Part shown: one piece after another, positions 36,003 through 48,839 of the stretch
Position numbering within the stretch: the first letter of the stretch is position 1
Layout of the letters: each line of letters begins with the position of its first letter
From: Metallyticus violacea
Taxonomy: Eukaryota; Arthropoda; Insecta; Mantodea; Metallyticidae
DNA length: 64,000 nucleotides
Direction of reading: 5' to 3'
Assembly: GCA_030762175.1 (NCBI GenBank)
Contig: CM060834.1
Location: 69,360,001 to 69,424,000, forward strand
The notes under the pieces: model-generated
Database searches by the model: none
What the model saw: the letters and a program-made list of their open reading frames with translations, nothing else
What the model was told of the DNA's origin: nothing
Made by a program: the position numbers and the translations under genes

Positions 36003-38487
36003 CTGCAAAAATAGATGAAGTAGATGAAATATCTGGGAGTTTCCTTCTATAACTGAACTGACACCGGCCTTAAAGCTTATGAACTTTGATAGTGTATTAT
36101 TTACAATGCTGTTGTAGAAAAATGCAAAATTAAAACATTTTGCTTTTCTTTCCATACAGTTCAAGTTAACCTGGATCCCATCCAATTTGAATTATTGAGA
36201 TTATGTTTGCGCTTACAAGCATGAAAGTAATGCTTAATGAGGTAGAATTTATCTTTTAAAAGCAGTGTTAAATCTAAAAATCTTCTCAAGAAAATAAAAT
36301 CTTGCATTTTTTCTCCTGGGAAAATAAGGTAGAATTCCATACAAATTGTCCCAGCATGGTTTACATATTTATATGCTGTGTTATGTTATTCCGTAAGGAT
36401 AAAGACTTTCTTTTTCAGTTCAGTTTGTCAGGTTTCATGATATCTACTGCCAATTGTTCCACAAATTAATGTCTGTAAACATTTGAGCTGCTTTTGAATT
36501 GGAAATAGTCTGTGGGCCACTCCCAGGAAGCATGTTCCATACATCTGTAACATACTAGTTATTTTTAAATATACTCTGTTAAAATTCCATTTAAAAAATC
36601 CCTCATTTTCTGGACTAAAAAATAATTATTTTGGCTATAACCAAAGATGATGGCATCAGATTTAAAAGATAGCATGTGACATGTGAGTGGCCAGTTAGAC
36701 AACCCTGTTATATTTATGTAGTAAGATAGATACCAAGCCCACTTAAACCGAACAGAGGGGGAGGAAGCAAATACAATTGTGACACACCATGTATCATATT
36801 TCTACTGGGTGGCTCACAAAACACTGGCCTGACAACAATAAGCCAGCCTTGAATATGTCTAAGCCAAGGTCACAGGGGACCATTTTTTTAATGGACCATA
36901 CTGTACCAAACATTGTGGTGGTTAAGATGGCTCTTGTAATTACACAATTACCCACAATTACTTGCACTACAAGAATGAGAGAGAATTCTGATGATAGTTA
37001 AATGTTCCCATATTGGCACTGCCAACATAAAACTAAAACTTGCATGTCTTAGATGCATATTTCCTTTCAAGGGTTGAAAGATGTTAAATTGTCATTGTTA
37101 ATCAGACAATAGCTGCATCAGTAGTTAAGAATATTTTACCTGTAGGAAATATGTTTGAATGTATTTATTAAGTTCCAAGGATATATAAAAGTTGTCTAGG
37201 GGTTATGGCTCAAGTCCATTTCACTCAAGAGCACCAAAATATTTATACAATATACATGGTGCAAATAAAACATCTGAAATTATACATTAAAAAAATCAAC
37301 ATTCTACTCCATTGTACAATTTTCATTGTTCATAACTCTAAAGCTCATTTATTTGTTTTGTATTCAAAACCTCTCCCAGAGGTCTTAGCTGATCTTTTTA
37401 CCCTCAATTTTTTTGTTTTAAATACCACCTTTTTTTTTTTTTATTTTTAACCATTTTTGTAGAATCAACTTCCACCTTCATAAACTAGTAATATCACAAT
37501 CAAATTAAATATGTATAGCATCTTCAGATTTCCTACAAATAGGGCACACATTCTGATTGATGTTTTTCTATTGGCCTTAATTCTCCACAGTGCAAGTTTA
37601 AACCTTGCAGTGGTCTTCTTTTCTTAAAACTATATGCTACATCTATATATTTTTCTGTTTGATAAATATTTATAAAATATTATGGAATTATATACGAGAC
37701 ATAATGATATATGTTCAAATACATTCATTACAATTTTAATACATAACCCTTTTTAACCTTAACAGTGCTATTCCCAACGTATGAGGGATGTGCCACATCC
37801 CCCCCCCCCCAAGAACTATTTAATCTGAGATGTATTAAAAATAGGATCTTCATGAACCTTTTTTTAATGCAAAATTCTCACCCAGTTTATTTCATTGTGA
37901 ATGCTTGTGTTGTGTGTGTTGGGTCCTTTCAGTATGATCATGTTCTCATTGCACTGATGACACCATCATCACTCTCAAACTTTTTCCCAAGGATAACATA
38001 CTTCATAGGACTTTGAATTCATCATTTTGTAGTCAAAAGATGCTGGTCTCACTTCAAATCTTTAGGAAAGAAAACATCCAAAATAGGTTTGTTAGAGGTG
38101 AAAGTCATAATTAGTGTCTTCTGGAATTGTGAAGAAATACTTGTAAGAACATGTATGCAAAGTTCTTTCATTCTATTTCTTCTCTATGTCAAATTCAAAT
38201 TTTCTTTTAAAAAAACACCACAGATGTACTGTTTATTGGTCTCCAAATATACTAAATAGTTGTGTAAATAAATTATTACATTTTTACCTGTACTGATTAT
38301 CTTCCATAGCCTTTATGCAAATAATTATGACTATAAAACCATATGAGTATATCCAGTTGAAAACCAGTTTTTCATGTCTTGGCTGTATACTTGTTGGTCA
38401 CACATTGCTGGATGAAAACTATTTCACACTTTTGAGGATATTTTATTTCCTTAAATTTGTTTCAACAGTTTTGGAATATTTTTTTGA

Positions 38488-38722
38488 ATGAGGCACCACA
38501 GCTGACGGACAATGGTGATATATGAAATGAAATGATAAATTGAATTGGGAAAGCAGTATTTTTTTTTAAGGAAGGAAGCACTCCAGGCCTAAGTTAGGCC
38601 CCCCCAGCATTTGCCATTAAAGAGGACTGGAAAACTTGGAAAAAATCTCCTGGAGGGAATTGAACCCCAGACCTCCCTCTCACGAGTCCATGGCTTAACA
38701 AACTCTGCCACATGTAGTAGTA
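38488..38722 (-). mobile_element. SINE family B, copy 4 (intron 1, CpG-poor)
   Basis: Inverted body (GAGGCACCACAGCTGACGG, ATGAAATGAAATGATAAA) and head (GGGAATTGAACCCC, CTCACGAGTCCATGGC). Most CpG sites are lost, as expected for an old copy inside a methylated gene body. Confidence 0.8.
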
Positions 38723-40190
38723 AATTCTGTAATGAGTCACATAATGTATTCCAAATGGGTTTAAGAGAGACTATTTGCTATCTAAAGAAAGCATATCATT
38801 GATACTTAATGGCAGTTAACTCGATATACTAGCTTTTAGGATTTTCAGGAGCCTTAAACATATATGAATATAGCAAATACAGGATATGTACAATTAGATG
38901 CAAATTCACTTAATGTTGTTATTTTACAGGACATAGTGCAATTTTATAGCAAGGGATATAGGGAAGGAGAGGGTGAAAGAGACATGCACATGCACTCACA
39001 GATCAGTTATTCTTACTTTCTCTTTGCAGTTTTGCTTCTACAAGGGATTGAATGCTACCATTTATTGACACTGTAAAAAGCCGTATTTAATAAAGTGTTG
39101 CTTTAATTTCATTTTAAATGCTGAGCCTTGAAATTGCTTTATTGCGTGGTAATTTTTTAAAAGTGTATTATGCCTCTAATATTGCAATCCTGGTTGAATT
39201 TTGCTTATAATACAATATTCTGTGAAAATCGTGGTTTTGCCTAGTTGGGTAACCATGCACTACTCAATTTAGTTTGCAAGTGATCATCATAATTCCATAA
39301 ACACAAGAGTGATGGTAATGTAAATACAAGTTATTTTTGACTTGTATCTACAGCGGAGCATAAATTAAGTGTGGGACAAAGTCACACAAGTCACTGCCTC
39401 CATCAATGTACAAGTTCCCTTTTTATTTCTACTTGTACTTTGATCAATAATGACATGCACACAATAATCCTTTTTTTTTTTTTTTTTTTTTTTCTTTCCC
39501 ATAATGAATACACTTATGAAGAATAGTTGATGAAAGTAGTTTCCATCTGCAGACAAGTTTCTGAACTTTGTAATGAAGTTTGAATTTAATATTAACAGCT
39601 CTGCTTGTGCAATTCTTCTAATTTCTGCCTTGATATTTCAAGTTCCAGGGTTATTTCTGTAGACAATTTTTTTCTCTTTTCTAGTGATAATATAATTTAC
39701 TTCACTAACACAGAATTTAACATAGCTAGTAACATATAATAACAGAAAGACGTGAGTTATACTGAGCTTTTAACTGTGTGCTGAGTTATAATAATACAAA
39801 TACAGAAATAATGTTTATTCAGATAACAGCATACTACAACCAATGTTCAGGTGCAGCCATCAGTGCAGGAACTCCTGTTATGAAAGACTGGCATAACCTT
39901 GGCCCAGTACACATTGTGCACAGCTGAGGATGCAGGCCAAAAATAACTGTTGGAATTTTCTTTTGGCTGCGGACAAACCAATAAGATTCCAAATTTTTAA
40001 AATTGTATATAATTTTGAGGTACTTTTTCTGAAGTAAATGCAGTTCATATTGAGGACACATTTTAATCTTATTATTTAAATAATTGAAAATGACTTTATA
40101 TGGTTAATAAAAGCTATCTAGTATGTATGATAAACATGCAGTAAGAAGACTTTGCAGTAGATATGCTTATGTTTGTAATAATGTTTTAAG

Positions 40191-40385
40191 GTGGGACAAC
40201 AAGAGATGTGGCTCACTACAAGTGAGGCCAGCACGCTTGGTGCGGAGGAGGTAGCTGCCCGTCTCCGTACAGATCTAAGGACTGGGCTTCGCTGGAGAGA
40301 GGCAGAACTTCGTAGACAGCTAGCAGGATACAATGAACTGACGGTCAAGGAAGATGAACCAACCTGGAAGAAATACATAGAGCAG
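40191..40385 (+). CDS. ATP2C1: SPCA ATPase exon 2: N-terminal cation-ATPase domain
   Basis: The exon has 195 bases (65 codons), is phase 0 at both ends, and is bounded by a TTTTAAG acceptor and a CAG|GTAGAT donor. The translation contains ASTLGAEEVAARLRTDLRTG, then RRQLAGYNELTVKEDEPTWK and ends KKYIEQ. This matches the conserved N-terminal cation-transporting ATPase domain of SPCA pumps, including the EDEP.WKKYI.Q signature that leads into TM1. In the family this cytosolic segment contributes to Ca2+-dependent regulation and packs against the actuator domain. The exon is unusually GC- and Arg/Glu-rich against its very AT-rich flanking introns. A non-LTR reverse transcriptase remnant begins only about 200 bases downstream in the intron. 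Confidence 0.95.
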
Positions 40386-40599
40386 GTAGATACTTTTCTT
40401 GAGTAATAGCAGATATATAATTTAACATTTTTACATTAAGTTATTTATAAGCAGGTTCATCATAATCTACATCATTCTTTAGGATTAAGTGCTGTTGCAG
40501 TTCTTTAGTCTGCAACATGTGATGTTTTCACTGTTTTGTGTGTCTACCTGGATCCCACTTACCTATAGATATTAACATTTAAAATAAAATGTGGATTTT

Positions 40600-42240
40600 T
40601 CTCTCTCTCTCTTGGCATTTTATTTTATCATTTAAATATCTATTTTCAGTTCCTTTCTTATAGCTTCGTTCTTATTTTATCTTCTCATGTTATTCCTTTG
40701 ATTGATCTTAGAAAGCTCATCTCTTGGGCCAGAATTCTACTTTTATTCATTTTAAAGTTGCAGTTTTTGCAACCATAAAGGCTACTGGCCATCCCCATTA
40801 CTTCATACAATTTTAGTTGAGTTTCCATTCTATTCTTCCATAATGTTCATCTAATAGTACTGCACATTTGATTAAATTTTTGCAGTTCATGTTACTCTAT
40901 TTCCTCAAGATATATTTGGCAGTCTAAAAAATTAAACTTATTATTTTATTTTCAACTATCAATTTTGATCTTACAGCAATGTTTCTTTACATGCCATAAC
41001 TGAACTTTTCTATGAATAATGTAAAATTATAGTTTTAATAACATTATTTAAATCATGCAGAGTTTTTTCATTCTTAGATATTAAAACTTGGTTATCTGCA
41101 AACATAACTATTTTTACAAAAACCTTTTAAAATATCTTTAAAATTTAAATTTATGAACTATTTTTTCCAACCTTTTACAGCATCATCTAAATATATATTA
41201 AAAATGGATGGTAATAGGTCAAATACCTGTTGTAGACCTAAATTTAGCAGAGTATTTTTCCTTCTTTTGTTTTTATGGTTATTATGATTCCTTTATACTT
41301 TTATTTTATAACTTTTATTAAATGCTGAAGTATGCCTCTTCGATGCAGATGTATGTCTCTATCTTAGGATCTTAGGATGTCTCTATCTACATTGTCAAAT
41401 GCCTTTACATGATCAATAAATAATAAATTTAGTTTCTTCCTCCCTATGGGATTCTAATAGCTGTAGTGTTGTTTTAAAATAAACATATCTGTTCATGCAT
41501 ATAATATGGCATAATACTTTGAGGAAATATAACTGTGCGAAATACTTTTAAGTTAAAAGAGAGAGGGAATAATAGGAAGATTAGACAAAGAACATACATG
41601 CAAATACATTGTCAAAAATACTATTGTATTAACTGTTCCTTCCATATATATTTACAAATATATTAAAAACAAAGGTGAAACAAAAAATTGTATGATATAT
41701 AATTATAATCTAAGAAATAAACATTTCTTTTGATTTACACTTAGAAGAATACTAAACAACTGGGACTCAAACATGGGAAAAGAGTTATAGAGCAGGCTAC
41801 CAAAAGAAATAATGAACATAAATGAAACAAAAACAGAATTAAAAGACAAAAGCTATTTAACAGAAAGTATATTTTATAATTTAGAAGAATCTTTGTGTAA
41901 ATGTTTTCAAAACTCAATGTATCCGTGTAATATGTAAAAGGATTAAATAAAATGAGAATTATCCATGCACATTCTTCCTTTTCTAAAGCCCGACTGTTTG
42001 TCTAATAAAATAACTTTTGTTATTTTCTTGTAATGATTTTTACATACATTTTGTATCCTTCATTTAATTGGCTATCTCTCTAATTTTTACAGTTTGTTCT
42101 GTCTCTTTCTTTTTTAAAAATGGAAACTATTATAATCAGATTAAAAACAAAATTTGGCAGTGGTTTTCTTAATTAAATAAATCCAAAGTTATTAAAACTT
42201 TTATATGTGCCTCTTTACACATTATTTAGGCTCTTAGTTT
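40600..42240 (-). mobile_element. Non-LTR retrotransposon reverse transcriptase remnant
   Basis: Reading leftwards: QSGFRKGRMC (41967-42001), an insertion (about 41500-41962), then LLESHREEE, a DHVKAFDNVDRDI block near 41.4 kb, GLQQVFDLLPSIFNIYLDDA, MFADNQVLISKNEKTLHDL near 41.07 kb, and a C-terminal block with SLYGCKN and EMSFLRSIKGITREDKIR. The order GFRKGR, KAFD, FADDQ-equivalent (here FADN), YG.E.W is that of an insect LINE reverse transcriptase with its C-terminal tail. Many stops and frameshifts. The 3' end lies about 200 bases from exon 2. Confidence 0.8.
41500..41962 (+). mobile_element. 5'-truncated LINE 3' end nested in the reverse transcriptase remnant
   Basis: The plus strand reads YNLRNKH and then SRLPKEIMNINETKTELKD with a final FYNLEESL-like tail before a stop near 41.94 kb. 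This is the usual C-terminus of Jockey/CR1-like elements ('YNLRN', 'WNSLPKEIKN'). It splits the minus-strand RT exactly between its GFRKGR block and the following KxLLQLLE block. Similar short sequences (about CATGCA) flank both sides, compatible with a degraded target duplication. Confidence 0.65.
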
Positions 42241-43224
42241 ACAACAATTAAAGAACTTTAAAATGTAGTTTTTAGACTATTCTTTTTGTTAATTTGAACA
42301 CTAGTTAGCTTTAGTAACTAGGAACATGTACTTGTGAAAAAAGAGGAGCTGTTCTGCATTCTGGGATATTCCATCTTATTTGTCAATGAGCCAGAAATGT
42401 GTGGTATTTAAGAATGCTGGTAGAGTTAGTGATAATTAAAACTATTGGAGAACTCAATTATTACTTTTTTCTTAATGTTCTGAATGGAAGAGGTTATAGA
42501 GAATGCCTGGAATAAAGTAGTGTAGTATTAATAAGACATAACATTATTAAAGAATATACACATTTGTAATCTTGCACAAAAAGTAATAATGTTTGCTCCT
42601 TCCTAACCAGCTATTCTCATAGCAAAAAAATTCATAATTTTGCAGAATCCATTGGGTAATCAGCAATAAATATATCTGAGATCTCTGGCAAAACACCAAG
42701 CAATTCTTCTTCTGCTTTCAAGCAATTTTCTTAAAGAATTACACTTTATTTGTAACATCTCATACCATAATATTTCATGTGTTTGAGAAACAAAGTTGAG
42801 AACAATATCATGTTCTTTAGAGCCATTCTTCTCATTTGATTTTTTAATACTATCATGGCAAAGCTATAATTGAGGAAATATGGAAGCAGTGCATTACAGG
42901 TTTGTCATTTCCTATATCTAAAACCAAAGTTTTTACAAGTCACTTATTCATAAACTTAAAAAAATTGTGATTACTAAACTGGAACTAAATGTAACTTGAT
43001 GGGTAACCCTTTTAAGCAGATTATACACATAAAGAATTAGGTATTAAGTGACAATATACTTCATTAACTGATTAATTAATCAGAACATGTTTCAAGAGCA
43101 TTTGTTTTCATCTTCAACTAGGGACTGAATAATTCTGGCAGGTGATGATGTGACCTCTGATGGATCCAATATATGGCAAAACAGGAAGTCCATTGATGGA
43201 ATGTGAAAATTCATTGCATGATTT

Positions 43225-43279
43225 GAATCTGTCGTCTTAAAGGTTAGTGAAGCATGAAGAGTGTTAAGACGACAGATTC
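43225..43279. repeat. Perfect 16-bp inverted repeat
   Basis: GAATCTGTCGTCTTAA (43225-43240) and TTAAGACGACAGATTC (43264-43279) are separated by 23 bases. It lies in the extra segment (43221-43360) that breaks the left Penelope-like copy, so it may mark a small insertion. Confidence 0.8.
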
Positions 43280-44308
43280 AATTCACATGAGCTTCACTGT
43301 GTTAGTTTCATATGAAAACTTTTTTAAAGATTTACAATTTTTAAAAAATTTTGATCATTGCATGATGCTTATTTTTTAAATTGAAAATCTTTTTCCACAT
43401 CACATTGCCAATTCTCTAGGATTTGGCAGCTTTGAACAGTTTGGTTTCTTTTGCTATACCATGATTGTATGTCCAAAAATGATTTGCCACTGTCGATTTA
43501 TCCCCTGTTTATGTCTCACATTTCTGAAGTGTTCTTTCATCCATGTCTCCAAATTTCTTATTATTCTGCCAATATGTCAGATATATATATATCTGATCTG
43601 ATCACAATCACTATCCAAACAATCTCTGATATACTCCTCCTTATTTGTTGAACGGAATAAAATCTTTTATGGTACAGTTCTAAAGATTTCCAATGTTAAA
43701 ATTATTTTGTTGTGCGACCAACACAAATCAAATTTTTTAAAAAGTTTTATGGATGCCCTGTTTGCCATGAATGGTATGTGAAAATTTTCAAACTAAGTCC
43801 TTCTTTATTGTGGAGAGAGTGGTGGTGTTTTTAATATCTTTAGGTCTTTTGAAATGTCTGATCTTTTCTACTTGTGAACTGTTTAATCCATTGTTGATGT
43901 TATTCTGTCCAACAAAAAGGCAGGAGTGTATCATATAGATTGTTTGGGATCAGACATATATAGACAGAGTAAGAAATTTGGAGATAAAGCTAAAAGAACA
44001 CTTTAGAAATTTCAGAGTAAGAAATTTGGAGATAAAGCTGAAAGAACACTAGAAATTTAAGATATAAATAGGTGTATAAATTGGCAGTAGCAGATCATTT
44101 TGGATATACAATCATGACATTATAAAAGAAACCAAACTGTTGAAAGTTACCAACAATACCAGGGAATTAGCAATATGGTAAAAGATTTTCATTTTGAATA
44201 ATAAACATTTTACTCTGAATGTGAACATCCCACCAATGGACATCTTGTTTTGCTTTATTTTGGAATAACCAGAAGTCACATCAACTGCCAGTGTTAGTCA
44301 GTTCCCAG

Positions 44309-44341
44309 CTGAAGATGAGAGCGAATGCTCTTGAAACTTGT
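44309..44341 (+). ncRNA. Hammerhead-ribozyme-like motif in right Penelope-like arm
   Basis: CTGAAGA (44309-44315) is followed by helix II GAGAGC/GCTCTT with a GAAT loop, then GAAAC (44333-44337) and a short ACTTGT helix III. The bases CAG before the core can pair with CTG after the cleavage position, giving a short helix I. The partner on the minus strand in the left arm (43085-43117) has TTGAAGA and GAAAC. One extra base lies between core and helix II. Confidence 0.45.
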
Positions 44342-45669
44342 TCTGATAAATTAATCAGTGAAGTGCAGTGTCACCTAATATTGGCCTCTTTATGTGCATA
44401 ATCAATCAACTTCACTGTTTCAAACTTCTATTAAGTTTACACTTTTAAGTAGTTTCATGTAAAGGTCCATAATAAACAAAATTATGTGAACAATTACTCC
44501 ACAACAGCAGCTTGTGACATTTATTATTCTGTTCAATGTATTAAGAGTAAAGTAGGTACTAAATTATTAGATTTTTCAAGATTTAAAACTTCCATTGTAA
44601 AAAAGGATTAATTTTTGTATTTTACCTTGCATACATTAGTAAATGGTGCTTATAGATTTACAATTTGTTAAGAGAATGTAATTTATAGTATTTTAACTTT
44701 CACCATGAATTCTCTAAATAGGGGTTCTGGATATTGTGCAACCATTGGATGGACCCATTTAGGGAGTGGTTCTTAGATATATTAAACACTAAATTTTACA
44801 GTTTATATATTATAACCATGGCACTGAAATCTGATGGAATATAATAATCAGATACGTTCTGGAATATTACACAAGATAGCTGTTTCAGTATGTTAAATAA
44901 AGCATATCTTATTGATAACATGCTAATTATTTTTATGCTATTCTTAACGATTCATATTTAAAATAATTTGGTGATATTTAAGGTAGTGATGTACAGTTCT
45001 TTCAAATGAATGTTCATCCAGAAGAGCACATGCAGTGACAACAGAGAAGCATGTGCTGCTGGCCAGTTCATCAGACATAATGTTCCTGTCTAAAACACTT
45101 TGAGCATTGTCTTAGTTCCATTTGGTTATCCTTAACATAATAACGAAATTAAGTACTTTTTGCTGTATTTTTGCATTAGTTCTATTGAAATGCGAAAAAC
45201 TTAGTACTCTTTAGAATACAAGAGTGTGTAAAAATAAACTCTTGCAGAAAAAGTGATACAATAATTTGTAAGAAAATTCTATGATATTCCTTCACCTCTC
45301 AGATGTACTGTTTGTAATCTTGTGAATAAATTTAGGGAAACTGTTTCTGTTCTTGGTAAGAAATTGAAAGTAAACTTCTGTTTGCTTACTGAGGAGAACC
45401 TTGGCTAACTGGAGAAAGGTTTACTATGAAGTCCAAAGAAAACTCTGCAAAGGCTAAAATTTGCAAACTTCAGTTTAAAATGCCAACTGTAAAATTAACT
45501 GTTCAAGAAGTTGCATACACATAATGTAAATAAAGTAAATTAACAGATAGGTATGAGAAAATTCTGCAAAAATAGGGAATATCAAAACAGAGGATTCTGT
45601 GAAAACCTAAGATTGGAAGTTATTGAAAGACAAGAAATATTTGGAAGTATGAGAGGAAACAGTTCATTG

Positions 45670-46300
45670 AAACTTTATAGAGAACTAAATAGTATAGGGA
45701 AGGGAATAATATATATAAAAATGTGATGAGGCAGGTCGGGAAGAGTTTGCATGGGCTAGAACTGGAGTTATGAATTTAAAAGGGGTGAAGATATGATAAA
45801 GATACAGGAAAATGTCCAATGTATGGAGAAACCAATATGGATTTTCATTGTTTATTATACTGCAAGAACACAAAGTTGTGGAGAGAACATGCTTGACTAC
45901 CAAATTCAAATGGGGAAATATTAACTCCAAAGATTTTAACTATAAAAGGAGAGAAGAATATAAAAATGATTTGGGCAAAGTTAGAGAGAAATGGATAAGA
46001 ATGATTAAGAGGAAAATAGAGGGAAACATAACCATAGAAATGCAATAGGTTAGAATACAAACAAGGATACGATAATATAGCAATAAATATGATGGTTGCC
46101 AATTCCCTAATGACCTGTGTGTTGGAATCAGAATGTAAGCAAGCAACTCTTAAAAGAAAATATCTAGAGGAGATAAGTAAGATTGGCATTATTTTATTTT
46201 TAGATGTTATTTTGTACTGGATTGATAAAGTATGTATTGTTTGAGTAGTGTATTGTGTTATGTAGTCTCTTGGAATATATTTTCAATAAATTTCAGTTTC
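45670..46300 (+). mobile_element. Probable LINE 3' end (family 1), copy a
   Basis: A decayed coding stretch ends with DLGKVREKWIRMIKRK and is followed by an AT-rich tail with TTCAATAAATTTCAG near 46.28 kb. The same KVREKWIR block and a similar tail occur at 50365-50860, so this is a dispersed element. The style fits the C-terminus of a non-LTR retrotransposon, but no catalytic motif is present. Confidence 0.5.
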
Positions 46301-46891
46301 AAGGTAAGTTTCTGCAACTGAGTTTTGGAAAATATTAGGAATGTTTATTGACCTACATTTAATTTTTTTTTTTATTTTTGGATGAAGCATGGTTCTATTT
46401 AAATGGCCATGTGGTGACATAAAACAAAGATAATTGAGTGCAGAAAAACCCAAAATTGTACAATAAATGCCTTTGTATAACCAAAAAATTTATATATGAT
46501 GCAAAGTGAATGCTTAACAGAATATGAACAATGTTTTTGAAAATAATGTAAAAGAACTAAAAGACAATATAAAAAGGGAAATTGTGTAAATTTCAGAAGA
46601 AAAACTAATGCATGTAAATGCAAACTCTCTTAAAAGTTGTGAGAAATGTTTGATGTCGCTAGGATATCATTTTTAAAATCTTTTATGATAAAGGTAGGTG
46701 GTTATTATAATTTGCTTGAATTAAGGAATTATGTATCTGATTCAGTCAGTAGACAGTGTGCTTCCAGTTGCTGTGCAAGTTGCATTCTCATGGATGAACA
46801 TCCATTTGAAAGCACTGTAGATGTAAAAGGGAAATAAAAAAGAAAGGGTAAAGAACTAAAATAAATTAAAATTAAAATTTTATGGGAAGTC

Positions 46892-46893
<2 letters not shown>

Positions 46894-46990
<97 letters not shown>
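46894..46990 (+). repeat. (ATT)n microsatellite, about 32 units
   Basis: A perfect trinucleotide run in intron 2. Confidence 0.99.
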
Positions 46991-47495
46991 GATGGTCATA
47001 CAGTTTTGTAAAGCATAGTTTTTCTATATTTAAGCATCTTTTTGGTGGCATCTGTAATGTACATATGCAAAGTACAAAGAGTTTTATTAGCTTCACATAT
47101 TTTATCATATAGAGCTGAATATTTTTCATTGTCAACACTAAATTTTTCTACAATTTTGAAACTATCAGGTTTTAATGTTGATTATACTCCACTCCATTCA
47201 TTAGTATATCTTTGTGAAAAGCAGCTCTACACTATGGAAATAAGCACCATAAAAATGGAAATAATTAATATTCTCTTTGCCTATCACAGATTTTCATTTT
47301 TTTACAAGATGTATATTGAATTAATTTGATGGAAATTAGTATTTTAAACTGCTTACTATTATTTGGTCCACATGGTTATTACCTGAGCATCTGAGCTATT
47401 ATGTCTAGGTGCCACCTTTTTCAAATTTTGTGTCTTGGAATTAGGGGGAATGTAGTGGTAAGATGTAAAAACTTTCATTAGCTTTTAAAAATTAT

Positions 47496-48235
47496 GACTG
47501 CTTCCTTGGTCTAGTTGTTATATTGCTGGCTACTGGTTAGGAGGTACTGGGTTCAACCTCTGGAAATTTTCTTAGCTAAAAAGATAAAAATAAAAATAGC
47601 CTATTGTGTCCCTTAAGGGCAAAAGCCTCCTAATAAGTAGGGAAAGCTTGCTTTTTCTTAATGTGGGAGCTATTCCATGCTAGTTTGTATGCTGTTTAAG
47701 GCACACTGATTTGCTCTTTGGTTACTCCATTTCTCACTACACTAGTTGCTTCTCTGGAGATTTCCATTTTACTCTTCCTCTTGCTACTCTTGACCAATCT
47801 GGACCTGCATGTTCCTTGAAGAGGTCTGTCCATCTTCTTCTGGGTCTGCCTTGTGTCCTTTTTCCTATCCGGGGATACCACGTGGAGATCTTGTAGGTCC
47901 ACCTATTGTCTTATATCCTTGCAACATAACTGCCCCATTGCCATTTGCTTTCTTACTTGCTAACTAGGGAGGTATAAAACATAGTTCATTCATCCTCATA
48001 ATGGCAACTGTGAAGCTACATGGAGAGGTAGCATCCTATGATCTCAAAAGAGCCTGATGGCACCTGGTAGGGTGCTTGTATGCTGATCACATATCTCCCT
48101 GCAATACTGCACTCTACCATTAATGTCACCAGGAGGCAGGGGATACAGCAGTCATGAAATGTGTCAGGGTTCTTAATGGACTGTAGTGACATAGGATTAT
48201 TACAGTAATTATTGATCATTGGAACATGTGAGACA
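47496..48235 (+). mobile_element. SINE family C, copy 2, split by an RTE-like LINE end
   Basis: Head at 47496 (CTTCCTTGGTCTAGTTGTTA, GGGTTCAACCTC). The body resumes near 47985 with CATCCTCATAATGGCAACTG, GCTGATCACATATCTCCCTG and the GGGTTCTTAATGGACTG tail. Confidence 0.75.
47577..47975 (-). mobile_element. RTE-like LINE 3' end nested in a SINE
   Basis: On the minus strand the reading is GRPRRRWTDLFKEHAGPDW, then SRVARGRVKWKSPEKQLV. This is the typical C-terminal tail of RTE/CR1-related elements ('GRPxxRWxDDIxxxAGxxWxxxAxDRxxW'). It ends with a GGCTTTTGCCC-type 3' UTR and an A-rich tail at about 47577-47600. It splits a tRNA-derived SINE (47496-48235). Confidence 0.7.
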
Positions 48236-48526
48236 TATACAGACTTTTATGCTTTTGTCATCTAAGATAGAAGATAGGAAAATCAAGAGGAGAGTAATAA
48301 GAATTGCAGAATAAGTAATAAGAAATGGCAGAATTTATAGCCAATCTTTCATAATCACATCCTATACAGCAAAATGTAAGATAACGGGAAATTAATGGAG
48401 GAAATGAATGACAGTTTTTCAGAGTTCAAAATTTAATTTTTCCTCTGTATGAAATACAAAAATTAGCATTTAGTAATAAAAAGTGTGTGAAATGTTTTCA
48501 AATATTAAAACTTTTTTTTTCTTTTA

Positions 48527-48530
<4 letters not shown>

Positions 48531-48560
<30 letters not shown>
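48531..48560 (+). repeat. (CT)n microsatellite
   Basis: About 15 CT units following a T-rich run in intron 2. Confidence 0.95.
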
Positions 48561-48563
<3 letters not shown>

Positions 48564-48839
48564 CTTTTGTACAGCACTGTATGTATATTTCCACCCTATT
48601 TATTTCTCAAAAAAAACTGCAGGTTATTACTTAATAGGGGAATATCTTTTGGACAAATCAGAATTAAATTATAATTGAGTTATAACTGTTTAAAAAAATT
48701 ATTATACATTTTTTATTGCAGGGTATTCTTGAGATGCTCTGTATATTCATATAGTTATAGCTTGCACACAGTTTTATGACAGTGAGTTTAACAACACGTT
48801 AAATTAGGGCAAGAAAGTAATGACAGCATATTGATAAGT

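Larger units (their letters stand above)
23596..40190 (+). other. Intron 1 (about 16.6 kb)
   Basis: Holds foldback copy 1, four SINE D/A copies, SINE B copy 4, two mariners, the tRNA-like tandem repeat and the 35.4-kb palindrome. The remaining parts (about 24000-25870, 33010-35360, 36010-38480 and 38730-40190) are CpG-poor, AT-rich and without recognisable genes. Confidence 0.65.
43018..44404. mobile_element. Two Penelope-like element 3' ends in inverted orientation
   Basis: The outer segments (43018-43215 and about 44210-44404) are inverted copies, and homology continues inward to the coding parts. The left copy reads on the minus strand: IKNTTTLSTIKKDLV, then a GIY-YIG endonuclease remnant IGRIIRNLETWMKEHFRNVR near 43.5 kb. 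The right copy reads on the plus strand near 43.95-44.15 kb: DIYRQSKKFGDKAKRTL and a KRNQTVESY block, the same module. This matches Penelope-like elements (RT plus C-terminal GIY-YIG and long terminal repeats in either orientation). The left copy is split by about 130 bases at 43221-43360. The right copy holds a direct duplication of about 46 bases near 43.97-44.05 kb. Confidence 0.75.

Noticed and set aside
45845..46189. 114-codon minus-strand frame
   Set aside because: It is the antisense shadow of the LINE-like KVREKWIR coding remnant.
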